Positions 41,005 to 49,789 of a stretch of 64,000 bases of DNA are shown here, one piece after another. Source of the DNA: Flavobacterium sp. LC2016-13 (GTDB taxonomy: Bacteria > Bacteroidota > Bacteroidia > Flavobacteriales > Flavobacteriaceae); contig NZ_WMDQ01000016.1 of the NCBI RefSeq assembly GCF_009707955.1, positions 19,441 to 83,440 of the forward strand. The letters are read 5' to 3'. The position numbers and the translations under genes are program-made. The notes beneath the pieces are model-generated. The model made no database searches. It saw only the letters and a list, made by a program, of their open reading frames with translations, and was not told where the DNA came from. How positions within the stretch are numbered: the stretch's first letter is position 1; every line of letters starts with the position of its first letter.

Positions 41005-41598
41005 TTAGAATGTTGTTGTGCTGTTAGCTTGGTAAGCAAAATTGAAAGTGTAGAATCCTGAATTCGTTCCATCTGGTGTTGCTGGTGCGTCTTTGTAATA
41101 ACTTAATATTTCAAATTTTGCATATTTACCATCATGTGTTTTTACAACAAATACTTTTCCTGCAATAGGTGAAACAATATGAGATGTCTGATCATAGTTA
41201 TACCAGCCTTTTCCGCTTCCTGTCGGAATTGCATACGCAGCCTCTCCATCCTGAACAAAAGTAGATGCGGCTGGATATAAAGTTACGCTGGCAAATGTAC
41301 CAGAAACGATGCTAGCTGCACCAGATCCTGTTTTGCTAGGTTCAATATCAGTTCTTTTAACTCCTCCATTTACGACAATAGTTGTTTTATTGAAAGCGAT
41401 GTCCCAATTATCAGTAGTAACTATTTTATTTTCTGAAAAACTGAATTTTACATATTCTGTTTGATTAGCATCAATGTTAGAAACTTTTTTTGTTTCAACC
41501 GCTGGAATTGTGTTATCATCGTTATTATCATCACTACTACAAGATGCAGTAAAAAGTACTAGAGCTAAAAGCGAAAGTTTTAAAAATTTTGTTTTCAT
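41005..41598 (-). CDS. hmuY: HmuY-family haem-binding lipoprotein
   Basis: The 197-aa outer-membrane lipoprotein has a lipobox Cys20 in LFTASCSSDDN. The mature domain has the HmuY beta-sandwich pattern: TEYVKFSFSENKIVTTDNWDIAF, GVKRTDIEPSKTGSG, GKGWYNYDQTSHIVSPIAGKVFVVKTHDGKYAKFEI (in parts) and the closing GFYTFNFAYQ. HmuY captures haem and passes it to the adjacent TonB-dependent receptor. It is downstream of the receptor on the same strand and ends the operon. Confidence 0.92.
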   Translation of the reverse strand: MKTKFLKLSLLALVLFTASCSSDDNNDDNTIPAVETKKVSNIDANQTEYVKFSFSENKIVTTDNWDIAFNKTTIVVNGGVKRTDIEPSKTGSGAASIVSGTFASVTLYPAASTFVQDGEAAYAIPTGSGKGWYNYDQTSHIVSPIAGKVFVVKTHDGKYAKFEILSYYKDAPATPDGTNSGFYTFNFAYQANSTTTF

Positions 41599-41624
41599 GG
41601 TAAAGGTGTTTAAATAAATATTGA

Positions 41625-43691
41625 TTAAAAATTATATTGAATTCGGGCAAAAAGCTGTCTTCCGGCCAGGTTAGGAATTTGACTTGGATCTGTATAATCA
41701 AGTAAATTATTAGCTCCGGCCTGAAGCATAAATTTATGAGTAATGTATTTTGAAATGGACAAGTTTGCAGTACAATAATCACTTATAAACTTGTCGTATG
41801 TGTCGAGGATTCCATTGCCATTTGTATCAAACAATCCGTATTTACTTCTATATAAAATACGTAGATTGATATCTGTTTTTATTGCTGGAAAAGTGTATGC
41901 AAATTTTAGATTGGCTGTATGTTTCGACCTGTTATACAATCCGAAATAATCTGATTTTTTAATCTGAATAGTTTGTAATTCCGAATTGCGAATGTATTGA
42001 TGCTCTTCAAAATCATCAACAACTGATTTGTCTTTCGCAATTAAATATTGATACCCAAGCGATGCTGTAAATTGATCCGTAAATTTATAAGTTGAATTAA
42101 ACTCAAGACCATAAGTAAAGACCTTACTGTAATTGAAGTAACTAAAAACATTTTGACCACTTCTCTTTGTAGCCACAACACGTGTATCAATTAAATCACT
42201 GATCGAATTATAGAAAGCATTTAGTTCTATTTTAAGTTTATTTTTTTTATAAAATCCTCCAAAATTGTAATTTATTGAGCTTTCCGGTTTCAACGGCTCA
42301 TCAAAGTTTATTCCCGCTACTCTTGAAGCAATCAGATTCTGGTTATCCAATTCGTCTAAACGAGCTTCAGCAACATTGTATCCCAAAACGGTATATCCGA
42401 CTGATGGATTGGTGAAATCGAAAAATAACTGGCGGAAATCCGGCGCTTTATAACCATAACCCACTGAACCCTTAAGAGAAAAGTTTGCATTAAATTTATA
42501 ATTTACTGCTAATTTTGGACTTAATTGCGATGCATATTCACTATGATTATCGTATCTGAATCCGGCAAGAATATTCAGTTTTTCTGTCGGGTTATAATCA
42601 TATTGTAAATAGACATATTGTGAGTTAAACTTAACATCGTTGGCAAAATAGGTACGGTCTAAGCTTTCATAATTTAATCCGACTCCTGCTGTTAATTTGT
42701 CATTATTTACAGACCAGGTTGTTCTGACTTCTGGTCTAAAAAGCCATTGATTATAATATGTTTTATCAAAAAGCACATTATCCGGATCATTTAAAAATGC
42801 ATCATTTTTATAATTGGTAGCATACAATTCATATTCCCAATATAATCTTGAATTCCATCTATGTTCTAATTTGATTTGCGAATTCCACTCATTTTCTTTT
42901 GCATCACCTCTATATCTTTCAGTTTCAATTATAGCTTTGTTATCTATCTCTTGATTGAAAAAACGGTTACTTATTGTTAGTTTCAGATTTTCTGAAAAAT
43001 CGTAGTATATTTTTGGCTGAATCGTCGTGTTGTGATATTTTTCAACATTCTTTAACCACGAACTTTTATCTAAATCATATCCATCAGATGAATAAAAATT
43101 GGTAAATAAGTTGGCTGCAAATTTTTTCTTTTTCCAAAGTAAATTAGCATTGGCATCATTGGTATTGAATGTACCATATCGATAAGAAAGATTACCTGAA
43201 AACATATCTTTTTTAGGCCTTTTTGTAATTACATTAATTACTCCTCCCATCGCTTCTGAACCATATAAAGCTGATGACGCTCCTTTTACGATTTCAATTC
43301 TTTCTATATTTCCAACAGAAACCCTTGATAAATCTAAAACTCCAGAACTTCTTCCAACAAGCGGTACACCATCAATCATAATCATTGTATAAGCTGCATC
43401 TAAACCTTGCATCTGTACACCTTCGAACCCACTTTCATCCGGAATCAGGATAATTCCTGTTTGTTCGTTTAGAATTTCGTTTAATCTTGTAACACCAGAT
43501 TTGATAATGGCTTCAGACGTAATAATTGTCATTGGCAATGGTAGTGAAGAAAGAACTCTTTCTGTTCTTGTAGCAGTAGTCACCGTAACTTCTTCCAGTT
43601 CATTTTTATGAATACTGTCTTTTTGCACTTCCTGAGCAACAGAAACTATAGAGAAAAGCAGAGCAGATAAAAGGGCAATTTTTATTTTCAT
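41625..43691 (-). CDS. TonB-dependent haem receptor (HmuR-like)
   Basis: The 688-aa outer-membrane receptor has a signal peptide (about 1-19), a short N-terminal sequence with the TonB-box-like EEVTVTTATRTER, a plug domain (EIVKGASSALYGSEAMGGVINVITKRP, quoted in part) and a 22-strand barrel ending NLAGRQLFARIQYNF. The classic CarboxypepD-like extension is missing. Adjacent to hmuY, it should import haem using TonB energy. A palindrome in the upstream intergenic region may regulate it together with the divergent DUF6607 gene. Confidence 0.93.
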   Translation of the reverse strand: MKIKIALLSALLFSIVSVAQEVQKDSIHKNELEEVTVTTATRTERVLSSLPLPMTIITSEAIIKSGVTRLNEILNEQTGIILIPDESGFEGVQMQGLDAAYTMIMIDGVPLVGRSSGVLDLSRVSVGNIERIEIVKGASSALYGSEAMGGVINVITKRPKKDMFSGNLSYRYGTFNTNDANANLLWKKKKFAANLFTNFYSSDGYDLDKSSWLKNVEKYHNTTIQPKIYYDFSENLKLTISNRFFNQEIDNKAIIETERYRGDAKENEWNSQIKLEHRWNSRLYWEYELYATNYKNDAFLNDPDNVLFDKTYYNQWLFRPEVRTTWSVNNDKLTAGVGLNYESLDRTYFANDVKFNSQYVYLQYDYNPTEKLNILAGFRYDNHSEYASQLSPKLAVNYKFNANFSLKGSVGYGYKAPDFRQLFFDFTNPSVGYTVLGYNVAEARLDELDNQNLIASRVAGINFDEPLKPESSINYNFGGFYKKNKLKIELNAFYNSISDLIDTRVVATKRSGQNVFSYFNYSKVFTYGLEFNSTYKFTDQFTASLGYQYLIAKDKSVVDDFEEHQYIRNSELQTIQIKKSDYFGLYNRSKHTANLKFAYTFPAIKTDINLRILYRSKYGLFDTNGNGILDTYDKFISDYCTANLSISKYITHKFMLQAGANNLLDYTDPSQIPNLAGRQLFARIQYNF

Positions 43692-43719
43692 TATTTTGAT
43701 TCATTCTTAATAATCGATG

Positions 43720-43727
43720 CAAATATA
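43720..43727 (-). promoter_or_regulatory. -7 box of the haem receptor gene
   Basis: The minus strand reads TATATTTG, exact TAnnTTTG, 28 bp from the receptor start. It is the mirror image of the DUF6607 -7 box at 43760. Confidence 0.5.
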
Positions 43728-43734
43728 TAACTAT

Positions 43735-43755
43735 TTTTATTTGTTCTAAATAAAA
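43735..43755. promoter_or_regulatory. Candidate operator TTTTATTT-GTTCT-AAATAAAA
   Basis: Perfect 8-bp arms around 5 bp sit between two mirror-image -7 boxes. The position is suitable for controlling both divergent genes, for example by an iron regulator. It lies inside a wider inverted repeat (43718-43730 with 43757-43769). Confidence 0.5.
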
Positions 43756-43767
43756 TTTATATATTTG
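43741..43767 (+). promoter_or_regulatory. DUF6607 promoter (TTG-16-TATATTTG)
   Basis: The -33 TTG at 43741-43743 and the exact -7 box TATATTTG at 43760-43767 precede the start codon by 26 bp. Confidence 0.6.
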
Positions 43768-43793
43768 CAAAAAATTTTAAAACATAATAAGTT

Positions 43794-44696
43794 ATGATTT
43801 CAAAAAGTCTCTATCTTTCAGCCGTTATGGCTTTGACATGTAGTCTTGGCTTTAGTCAGGATAAAAAACAACAAGACATCAAATCAATTAAATCGATGTG
43901 TGGTTGTTATGAAGTGAAATTTAATTTTACTGAAACTTTTCAGTATCCTAAAGATTCTCTTACCTACAAACCTTCTGAAACGAAACATGAATCTGCTTTA
44001 GAATGGGTAGAATTATTGGAAGACACGCCAAATAAAATCGTAATGCAACATTTATTGATTGTAAGCGATGATATGATCATCAAACACTGGAGACAAGATT
44101 GGCTTTACGAAAACACAGACTTATATTCTTTTGACAAAGGCACTTCCTGGAAATACAAAAAATTAGACAAGAAAGCCGTAAAAGGTCAATGGACTCAAAA
44201 AGTATATCAGGTAGATGATAGTCCAAGATATGAAGGATCTTCAACTTGGGTACATGTTGATGGAGAAAATTACTGGTCTAATGTTGCTGATGCTCCTCTG
44301 CCAAGAAGAGAGCAAACTAAACGTAATGACTATAATGTTTTAAAAAGAAGAAATATTCACGAAATTACTGCTACAGGCTGGAATCATGAACAAGACAACA
44401 CTAAACTTATTAGAGATGACAGCGGAAAAGATGTTTTATTAGCCGAAGAAAAAGGTATGGACATTTATACTAAAGTTCCGGATATTAAATGTATTGCAGG
44501 ACAAAAATGGTGGAAGGAAAATAACGCTCTTTGGAAAAATGTTCGTGACAAATGGCAAACGCTTTTTGACAGACACCAAGACTTAAACTTAGAAGCTAAA
44601 GTTGACAGAAAAGCACTTTATTCTCTTTTGTTTGATTTAAAACCAAACGCTACTAAAGCAGAATCAGATGCTATTATCGACAAGTTTGTAAAATAA
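43794..44696 (+). CDS. DUF6607 exported protein
   Basis: The 300-aa protein has a signal peptide (about 1-21, ending GFSQ) and matches DUF6607 by MCGCYEVKFNFTETF and the VDGENYWSNVADAPLPRREQTKR (quoted over residues 164-186) region. It is rich in Trp/Tyr and charged residues. In Bacteroidota it is commonly found beside haem-uptake genes, as here, divergent from the HmuR/HmuY pair with shared control elements. A role in haem or iron handling is inferred from location only. Confidence 0.82.
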   Translation: MISKSLYLSAVMALTCSLGFSQDKKQQDIKSIKSMCGCYEVKFNFTETFQYPKDSLTYKPSETKHESALEWVELLEDTPNKIVMQHLLIVSDDMIIKHWRQDWLYENTDLYSFDKGTSWKYKKLDKKAVKGQWTQKVYQVDDSPRYEGSSTWVHVDGENYWSNVADAPLPRREQTKRNDYNVLKRRNIHEITATGWNHEQDNTKLIRDDSGKDVLLAEEKGMDIYTKVPDIKCIAGQKWWKENNALWKNVRDKWQTLFDRHQDLNLEAKVDRKALYSLLFDLKPNATKAESDAIIDKFVK

Positions 44697-44715
44697 AAAT
44701 GTTTGTGTTAGTTGT

Positions 44716-44752
44716 AAAAAAGCCGGTAATCTTAGGATTACCGGCTTTTTTT
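44716..44752. terminator. Bidirectional terminator between the DUF6607 and SusD genes
   Basis: The arms GCCGGTAATC and GATTACCGGC enclose loop TTAG and have A/T tracts on both sides. Confidence 0.9.
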
Positions 44753-44768
44753 ATGGCCTTCACTTTTG

Positions 44769-46208
44769 TTATAAAGGATTCTGAACAATCAATGGATTTG
44801 CATCTATTTCAGCTTGTGGGATTTGAAAGATAAATCTATTATCTCCAACTGGAATATTAAATCTACCAAATGCTGTGTGATTGGATCCAACATAATCTCT
44901 GTTTAAAGCTACTCCTAATCGTTTCATATCAAACCATGCATAACCTTCACCCCATAATTCAATTCTTTTTTGAAGTATGATTTCGTTTATCAAAGTTGTT
45001 CCTGTATTCGTTGACAATTCATATCCGGGATCTCTCGTTATTGTTATGTCATATAAAGCTTTTCTAGCCAGTGATTCATTTCCTGATCTAGCATATGCTT
45101 CGGCTTCGATATAATACATTGCAGCCGCTCTTAAATAAATATAATCACCAGCATCAATTGTTGGATCTATAAATTTCAAATTAGCATAAGCTGGTAATAA
45201 AGGATATGTTGAATTGCCGTCTGGAGCTACAAAAGCATTTTTTCTATAATCAGTTCCTGAAATGCTATTATATAAATTAATATCAATGTTTTTATAAATC
45301 CCTAACCCTCCGGCATATCCTGATTCATTAGTATTATCAAAATGAGAGAAAAAACTAGCCACAAAAGAACTCTGAGCCGAAGTTATTGATGCTCCCCACA
45401 TTGTATCTTTATTACTAACATCATAAAAACCTTGCATCCATTCATTTTCAGTTAACAATGGATATTTTTGTCTCGCAGCATTTGCTAAAAGAGCAGCTTC
45501 AGAGTATTTTCCCATTTCTAAATAAACATCTGCCAAAAATGCCTGAGCAACAGACTGATCAATTGCATTATTATTTTTACGTTTATTTCCTTCTAACAAA
45601 GTAATAGATTCAGTAAGGTCTTTTTCAATCACAGAATATACTTCGCTTACTGTAGACCTTGCCTTGCCTTCAAAAATCACCTCAGTATAAAGAGGTACAC
45701 ATAGTTTATTTTCATTACCGATATATGTTGGTCCATACATACGAGCCAGCATAAAGTAAAAATAGCCTCTTAATGCTAAAGCTTGCCCTCTAATTACTTT
45801 AAGTTTTTCATCTGTAATTCCTTCCGGAACACCAGCCAATACAACATTTGTGGTTTTAATTTGAGGATAATATGTACTCCATGCTAATCTTGATCTGGTA
45901 TTGGTTTGTTGTCTTCCTTGATAATTATAAAAACTACTATACCAACTTGATTTTGTCATTAGCATGTCATTGGACATTAAATCCGTAGCTGCCAAAATAG
46001 ATTTGTGTCCATAATCTTCATGATTTGCAATCGACAAACCATATGACCTTAATGCAGAATAAATTCCATTAATGATTGCTTCGTTTGCTTCTGCTGAAGC
46101 AGCAAGTTGTTCATCATTTATGGTTGATTGTGGTGTTGCATCAAGAAACTCACTTTCACAACTTGTAAAAATCAACAACGATAACGACAATATTATTATT
46201 TTTTTCAT
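44769..46208 (-). CDS. SusD/RagB-family outer-membrane lipoprotein
   Basis: The 479-aa surface lipoprotein has Cys17 in IFTSCESEFLDATPQS. It contains TPR-like helices and the family's C-terminal signature (LINEIILQKRIELWGEGYAWFDMKRLG, in part), ending in the canonical FQIPQAEIDANPLIVQNP motif. SusD proteins cap the SusC channel and bind the glycan or peptide ligand. It is 4 bp from the SusC gene on the same strand. No glycoside hydrolases, anti-sigma, or transporters follow, so the ligand cannot be named. Confidence 0.94.
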   Translation of the reverse strand: MKKIIILSLSLLIFTSCESEFLDATPQSTINDEQLAASAEANEAIINGIYSALRSYGLSIANHEDYGHKSILAATDLMSNDMLMTKSSWYSSFYNYQGRQQTNTRSRLAWSTYYPQIKTTNVVLAGVPEGITDEKLKVIRGQALALRGYFYFMLARMYGPTYIGNENKLCVPLYTEVIFEGKARSTVSEVYSVIEKDLTESITLLEGNKRKNNNAIDQSVAQAFLADVYLEMGKYSEAALLANAARQKYPLLTENEWMQGFYDVSNKDTMWGASITSAQSSFVASFFSHFDNTNESGYAGGLGIYKNIDINLYNSISGTDYRKNAFVAPDGNSTYPLLPAYANLKFIDPTIDAGDYIYLRAAAMYYIEAEAYARSGNESLARKALYDITITRDPGYELSTNTGTTLINEIILQKRIELWGEGYAWFDMKRLGVALNRDYVGSNHTAFGRFNIPVGDNRFIFQIPQAEIDANPLIVQNPL

Positions 46209-46212
46209 GTTT

Positions 46213-49200
46213 TTAAAAATTTGCAGTTAAACCAAGTGAGATAGATTTCATAACACCATACACATTTAAGGATTGACCATTATTAGTTCTTGATCCTAAA
46301 TTATTCAATCTTGGATCCATTCCTTTTCTTTCAGACCACAAAGCTAAATTTGATCCCATCAAACTAAACTTTGTAGATTGAATTCCAAGATCTAAAAGCT
46401 GTTTGTTTTTAAAGTCATACGATAAAGAAACATCCTGCAAACTGATATAGTCTGATTTTATTAAGAAAAAATCAGAGTTTGACATTTGTAAAGTAGAAAC
46501 ATGATCAATTCGTGGAATACCAGAATTAGGATTATCAATTGACCAGGCTTTATTTACATCCTTATGATAGTTTTGACCAATACCATCTGACCCGGAATAC
46601 ATAGCTCTTTGATACACGCCATCATACATATATCCGCCAAACTGGTAAGCAAAACCTACTTGTAATGTTAAATTCTTATATCTTACAATAGTCCCAAATC
46701 CTCCATAAACATCTGGATTGGCATCTTTGTTACTTAAATACTGAGTTGCATTTCCGTAAACATTTGTAGTTGTTTTTCCTGTTACGTTTCCAGAAACATC
46801 TTTTTGATCCATGTACCATAACGAATCTCCATTTGTTTTATCAACACCGGCAAATTCTCTCAGATAATAAGAATATGCAGGAGCTCCAACTTCAAATCTA
46901 AAAATATCGTTCGTAAAAGGACTAGGTAGTGATGTTATCTTGTTTTTATAATGCGTACCATTTGCCCAAATATTAAAATCAATATTTTCAGATTTTAGTA
47001 TATCTAGCCCTAGGTTAATTTCAATTCCTTTATTCGACATATCACCAATATTTTCAGTCATAAATGAAACTCCGGTCGATGGTGAATTAGGACGATTATA
47101 TATTAAATCACTCACATTTCTTTCAAAATATTCTGCTTCAATATTTAACCTATTAAATAATTGAATATCAAATCCAATATTTAAGTTTTTAGATTTTTCC
47201 CATTTAATTTTTTCGTTCCCTTGATAAACGGTAAGCACACTAGCATTTCCTTCAGCATCAGGAACAATTTCATATTGAGTTTGGTATGCATAATAATTTC
47301 TTGTACTACCAAAATAAGAGCGATGTGTTATTTGAGATGTTGCAGGATAGTATATGTTGTCATTACCTTGTTCTCCATAACTTCCTTTTATTCTTAGATC
47401 ATTAATCCATTTAGTTTTAGGAAAAAATGATTCTTTTATAACAGACCAAGCTCCTCCAAATCCATAAAAATTACCCCACCTGTTTTCTGGATAAAATACA
47501 GATGATCCATCTCTTCTAAAACTACCATTAACAAAATACTTGTTTTTGTAATTGTAATTTAATCGTGAAAAATAACCTTCAACTTTATAAACATCGTTAT
47601 ATCCATCTAGATAATTGTAAACAGTTGCATTGCTCACAATTGGTAAATCTGGTATAACAATTCCACTTTTTTGTCCCGTTAGCATTTTTGATGTAAAATC
47701 GGAAGATTCATGACCAATTAAAATATCCAAACTATGATTGCCAAATGTTTTTTTCCAAGATAATAACTGTTGATTTGTGATTGTATAATCATTTTTTGTA
47801 GCTGTACCAATCCTACCATTAACTCCCATATCATCACCTCCAAGGGTGGTAGTAGTATTTAAATAATATCCAGACAATAAATCATATCCAAGATTGTATC
47901 TAAAATTGAAATTTTTCAAAAAATCAATAGAAACATAGCCTCTAGCTCCAAATTTATTCTCTTCCTTTAAATTAGTATTTAACAAAGTAGTAGCATACGG
48001 ATTAAGATTTGAACCAAAAGGACGGTCACCGGATTTATTAAATTCATACGCTTTGGTGCCATTTGCATTCATAATATAGTTTCCATTATTATCTCTTTGC
48101 CAAATCGTATAAATTGGAGCAATATTTCTGGCCCAATAAAATAAGTTACTATAAGTAGTAGATGAAAGTTGTGAAATTGGAGCATTTTGGTCTGAATTTG
48201 CATAATTCAAATTAGCTCCAACTTTTACTTTACTATTTAAAGTATAATCTACATTTGCTCTAACAGTTGCACGTTTAAAATTAGAGTTAATTGTATATCC
48301 ATTATCTGAAAGATAACCAACTGATAAGTAAGTATTCAGATTTTCTGTACTTCCAGACATACTTAAAAAGTGTTCTATTCTTGTAGCATCCCTAAATAAG
48401 TTTTTAGACCAATTATCATGATATAACAATTCTGCATTTGGATTTAATTGTCCTGTTTCAGGATTTATTACTTGATTATTAGGTACGTTATAATTATTAT
48501 ATCCTAACGAATATGTATCTCCGTTTATTAAGTTTTGAGCAGCAACAGCTGAAGCATTAGCAGGAGTTTGCCCCTGATAGATTAAACCATTTCTAATTCT
48601 ATTATAGACACTTTTATAATATTCGCCAGGATCAGTAATCATATCATACTCAGGAACAGCTCTTGAATTGACTCCAATTTTAGTTTCATACGTTACATTT
48701 AATTGACCTTTTTTACCTTTTTTAGTTGTAATTATAATTACTCCATTCGCTCCTCTACTTCCATACAATGCATTTGATGATGCATCTTTCAAAAAACTTA
48801 CTGATTCGATATCCTGAGAGGATATTGCATTAATATCACCGTTATAAGGTATACCGTCCAGAACGTATAATGGATCATTAGATGATGAAATTGAACCAAT
48901 TCCTCTAAATCTTACTTGAGGTTTATCTCCAGGCTGCCCGGAATTTGCGGCAATTTGTACACCCGCAACTTTACCTGTTAAAGATTGAACTGCGTTTGAT
49001 GACTGTGTATTCTCTAATTGTCTTGCATCAATTTTAGTGACTGCCCCAGTAATTTCTTGTTTTTTTTGCGTTCCAAAAGCTACCTGAACAACGACTTCTT
49101 GCAGTTCTTCTCCACCTTCTTGCATTTTAATATTTACTGAAGACGAATTGCCAACTGTTACAATATTATCTTTCATCCCCATATAAGAAAAAACTAAAAC

Positions 49201-49404
49201 ATCTCCAGTCTTTGCTTTAATCGAATATTTACCATCAAAATCAGATTGTACACCATTGCTTGTACCTTTTATTACAACATTTGCTCCAGGAATTGGTCCA
49301 ACAGCGTCCGACACAATTCCAGATATTGTTCTTTCCTGTGCAAAAAACATTTGCGAAGTAAGTACAAACACAAGAAGAACAAGCTCTTTAATTTTTCTTT
49401 TCAT
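46213..49404 (-). CDS. SusC/RagA-family TonB-dependent transporter
   Basis: The 1063-aa outer-membrane transporter has a signal peptide (about 1-22), a CarboxypepD-regulatory-like domain (SGIVSDAVGPIPGANVVIKG, 28-47 region), TonB box near ELQEVVVQVAFGTQ, plug (QLENTQSSNAVQSLTGKVAGV and YVLDGIPYNGDINAI) and barrel ending ISLGLTANF. It forms the import channel with SusD. The gene has a candidate promoter just upstream, and a further terminator lies farther upstream. No carbohydrate-active enzyme neighbours it, which makes this an orphan pair in this window. Confidence 0.95.
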   Translation of the reverse strand: MKRKIKELVLLVFVLTSQMFFAQERTISGIVSDAVGPIPGANVVIKGTSNGVQSDFDGKYSIKAKTGDVLVFSYMGMKDNIVTVGNSSSVNIKMQEGGEELQEVVVQVAFGTQKKQEITGAVTKIDARQLENTQSSNAVQSLTGKVAGVQIAANSGQPGDKPQVRFRGIGSISSSNDPLYVLDGIPYNGDINAISSQDIESVSFLKDASSNALYGSRGANGVIIITTKKGKKGQLNVTYETKIGVNSRAVPEYDMITDPGEYYKSVYNRIRNGLIYQGQTPANASAVAAQNLINGDTYSLGYNNYNVPNNQVINPETGQLNPNAELLYHDNWSKNLFRDATRIEHFLSMSGSTENLNTYLSVGYLSDNGYTINSNFKRATVRANVDYTLNSKVKVGANLNYANSDQNAPISQLSSTTYSNLFYWARNIAPIYTIWQRDNNGNYIMNANGTKAYEFNKSGDRPFGSNLNPYATTLLNTNLKEENKFGARGYVSIDFLKNFNFRYNLGYDLLSGYYLNTTTTLGGDDMGVNGRIGTATKNDYTITNQQLLSWKKTFGNHSLDILIGHESSDFTSKMLTGQKSGIVIPDLPIVSNATVYNYLDGYNDVYKVEGYFSRLNYNYKNKYFVNGSFRRDGSSVFYPENRWGNFYGFGGAWSVIKESFFPKTKWINDLRIKGSYGEQGNDNIYYPATSQITHRSYFGSTRNYYAYQTQYEIVPDAEGNASVLTVYQGNEKIKWEKSKNLNIGFDIQLFNRLNIEAEYFERNVSDLIYNRPNSPSTGVSFMTENIGDMSNKGIEINLGLDILKSENIDFNIWANGTHYKNKITSLPSPFTNDIFRFEVGAPAYSYYLREFAGVDKTNGDSLWYMDQKDVSGNVTGKTTTNVYGNATQYLSNKDANPDVYGGFGTIVRYKNLTLQVGFAYQFGGYMYDGVYQRAMYSGSDGIGQNYHKDVNKAWSIDNPNSGIPRIDHVSTLQMSNSDFFLIKSDYISLQDVSLSYDFKNKQLLDLGIQSTKFSLMGSNLALWSERKGMDPRLNNLGSRTNNGQSLNVYGVMKSISLGLTANF

Positions 49405-49429
49405 TATAGTTTATTTGAATTAATGGGCG

Positions 49430-49459
49430 CAACTTATAAAATTAAATTAATTTTAACAA
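49430..49459 (-). promoter_or_regulatory. susC promoter (TTG-20-TAAGTTG)
   Basis: TTG at 49457-49459 and TAAGTTG at 49430-49436 (minus strand) have a 20-bp spacer; the -7 box lacks one T of the consensus. The leader would be about 20 nt. Confidence 0.45.
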
Positions 49460-49515
49460 GATTTTATTTATTTTTAACATTAATAAAAATAAGTTTATTC
49501 TTATTTAATGGAAAT

Positions 49516-49550
49516 AAAAAAAACCGCCTGAACATTGTGCCCAGACGGTT
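49516..49550 (-). terminator. Orphan intrinsic terminator upstream of susC
   Basis: A 9-bp stem (one U-G wobble) and eight Ts on the minus strand, 112 bp before the susC start; no annotated gene ends here. Confidence 0.7.
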
Positions 49551-49673
49551 ACCCTTTATTATTTTTTACTAAAAGCTTACTAATTCAAAATAGTTAAAAA
49601 TAAATATAAGGAGATATTTTAAAAATCATCTATTTATACAGAGTTGAAACAATTTCGTTTTTCCTACAAAACC
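49522..49673 (-). ncRNA. Candidate small RNA or attenuated leader ending at an orphan terminator
   Basis: The minus strand has a TATTTTTG box (49680-49687) and about 150 bp later an intrinsic terminator. Its stem is AACCGTCTG with CAGGCGGTT, nine pairs including a U-G that would be a mismatch on the other strand, followed by TTTTTTTT. It sits between the argS terminator and the susC promoter. No -33 element is seen, so the promoter is weak evidence. Confidence 0.3.
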
Positions 49674-49735
49674 ATTGTGCAAAAATATTTCAGAATTATA
49701 AAATAACTTAAAACCATAAGTCAAAAAAATAACAA

Positions 49736-49770
49736 AAAAAGCCAATAGTTTTTCAACTATTGGCTTTTTA
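49736..49770 (-). terminator. Intrinsic terminator of argS
   Basis: The stem AAAAGCCAATAGTT/AACTATTGGCTTTT has a 4-nt loop and lies 20 bp past the argS stop. Confidence 0.9.
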
Positions 49771-49789
49771 AAATTTTGGATATTTAATT

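Larger units (their letters stand above)
49405..49789. other. 385-bp gap between susC and argS
   Basis: This region holds a susC promoter, an orphan minus-strand terminator at 49522, a possible small-RNA stretch to about 49675 and the argS terminator at 49737. No ORF is supported. Confidence 0.7.

Noticed and set aside
43720..43769. Canonical E. coli-type Fur box between DUF6607 and the haem receptor
   Set aside because: The palindrome is not GATAATGATwATCATTATC-like; only a general operator is claimed, with Fur as an unproven possibility.
49516..49550. Plus-strand terminator for something between susC and argS
   Set aside because: The stem would contain a C-A mismatch and lack a T-run on the plus strand; only the minus strand makes a proper U-run and U-G pair.
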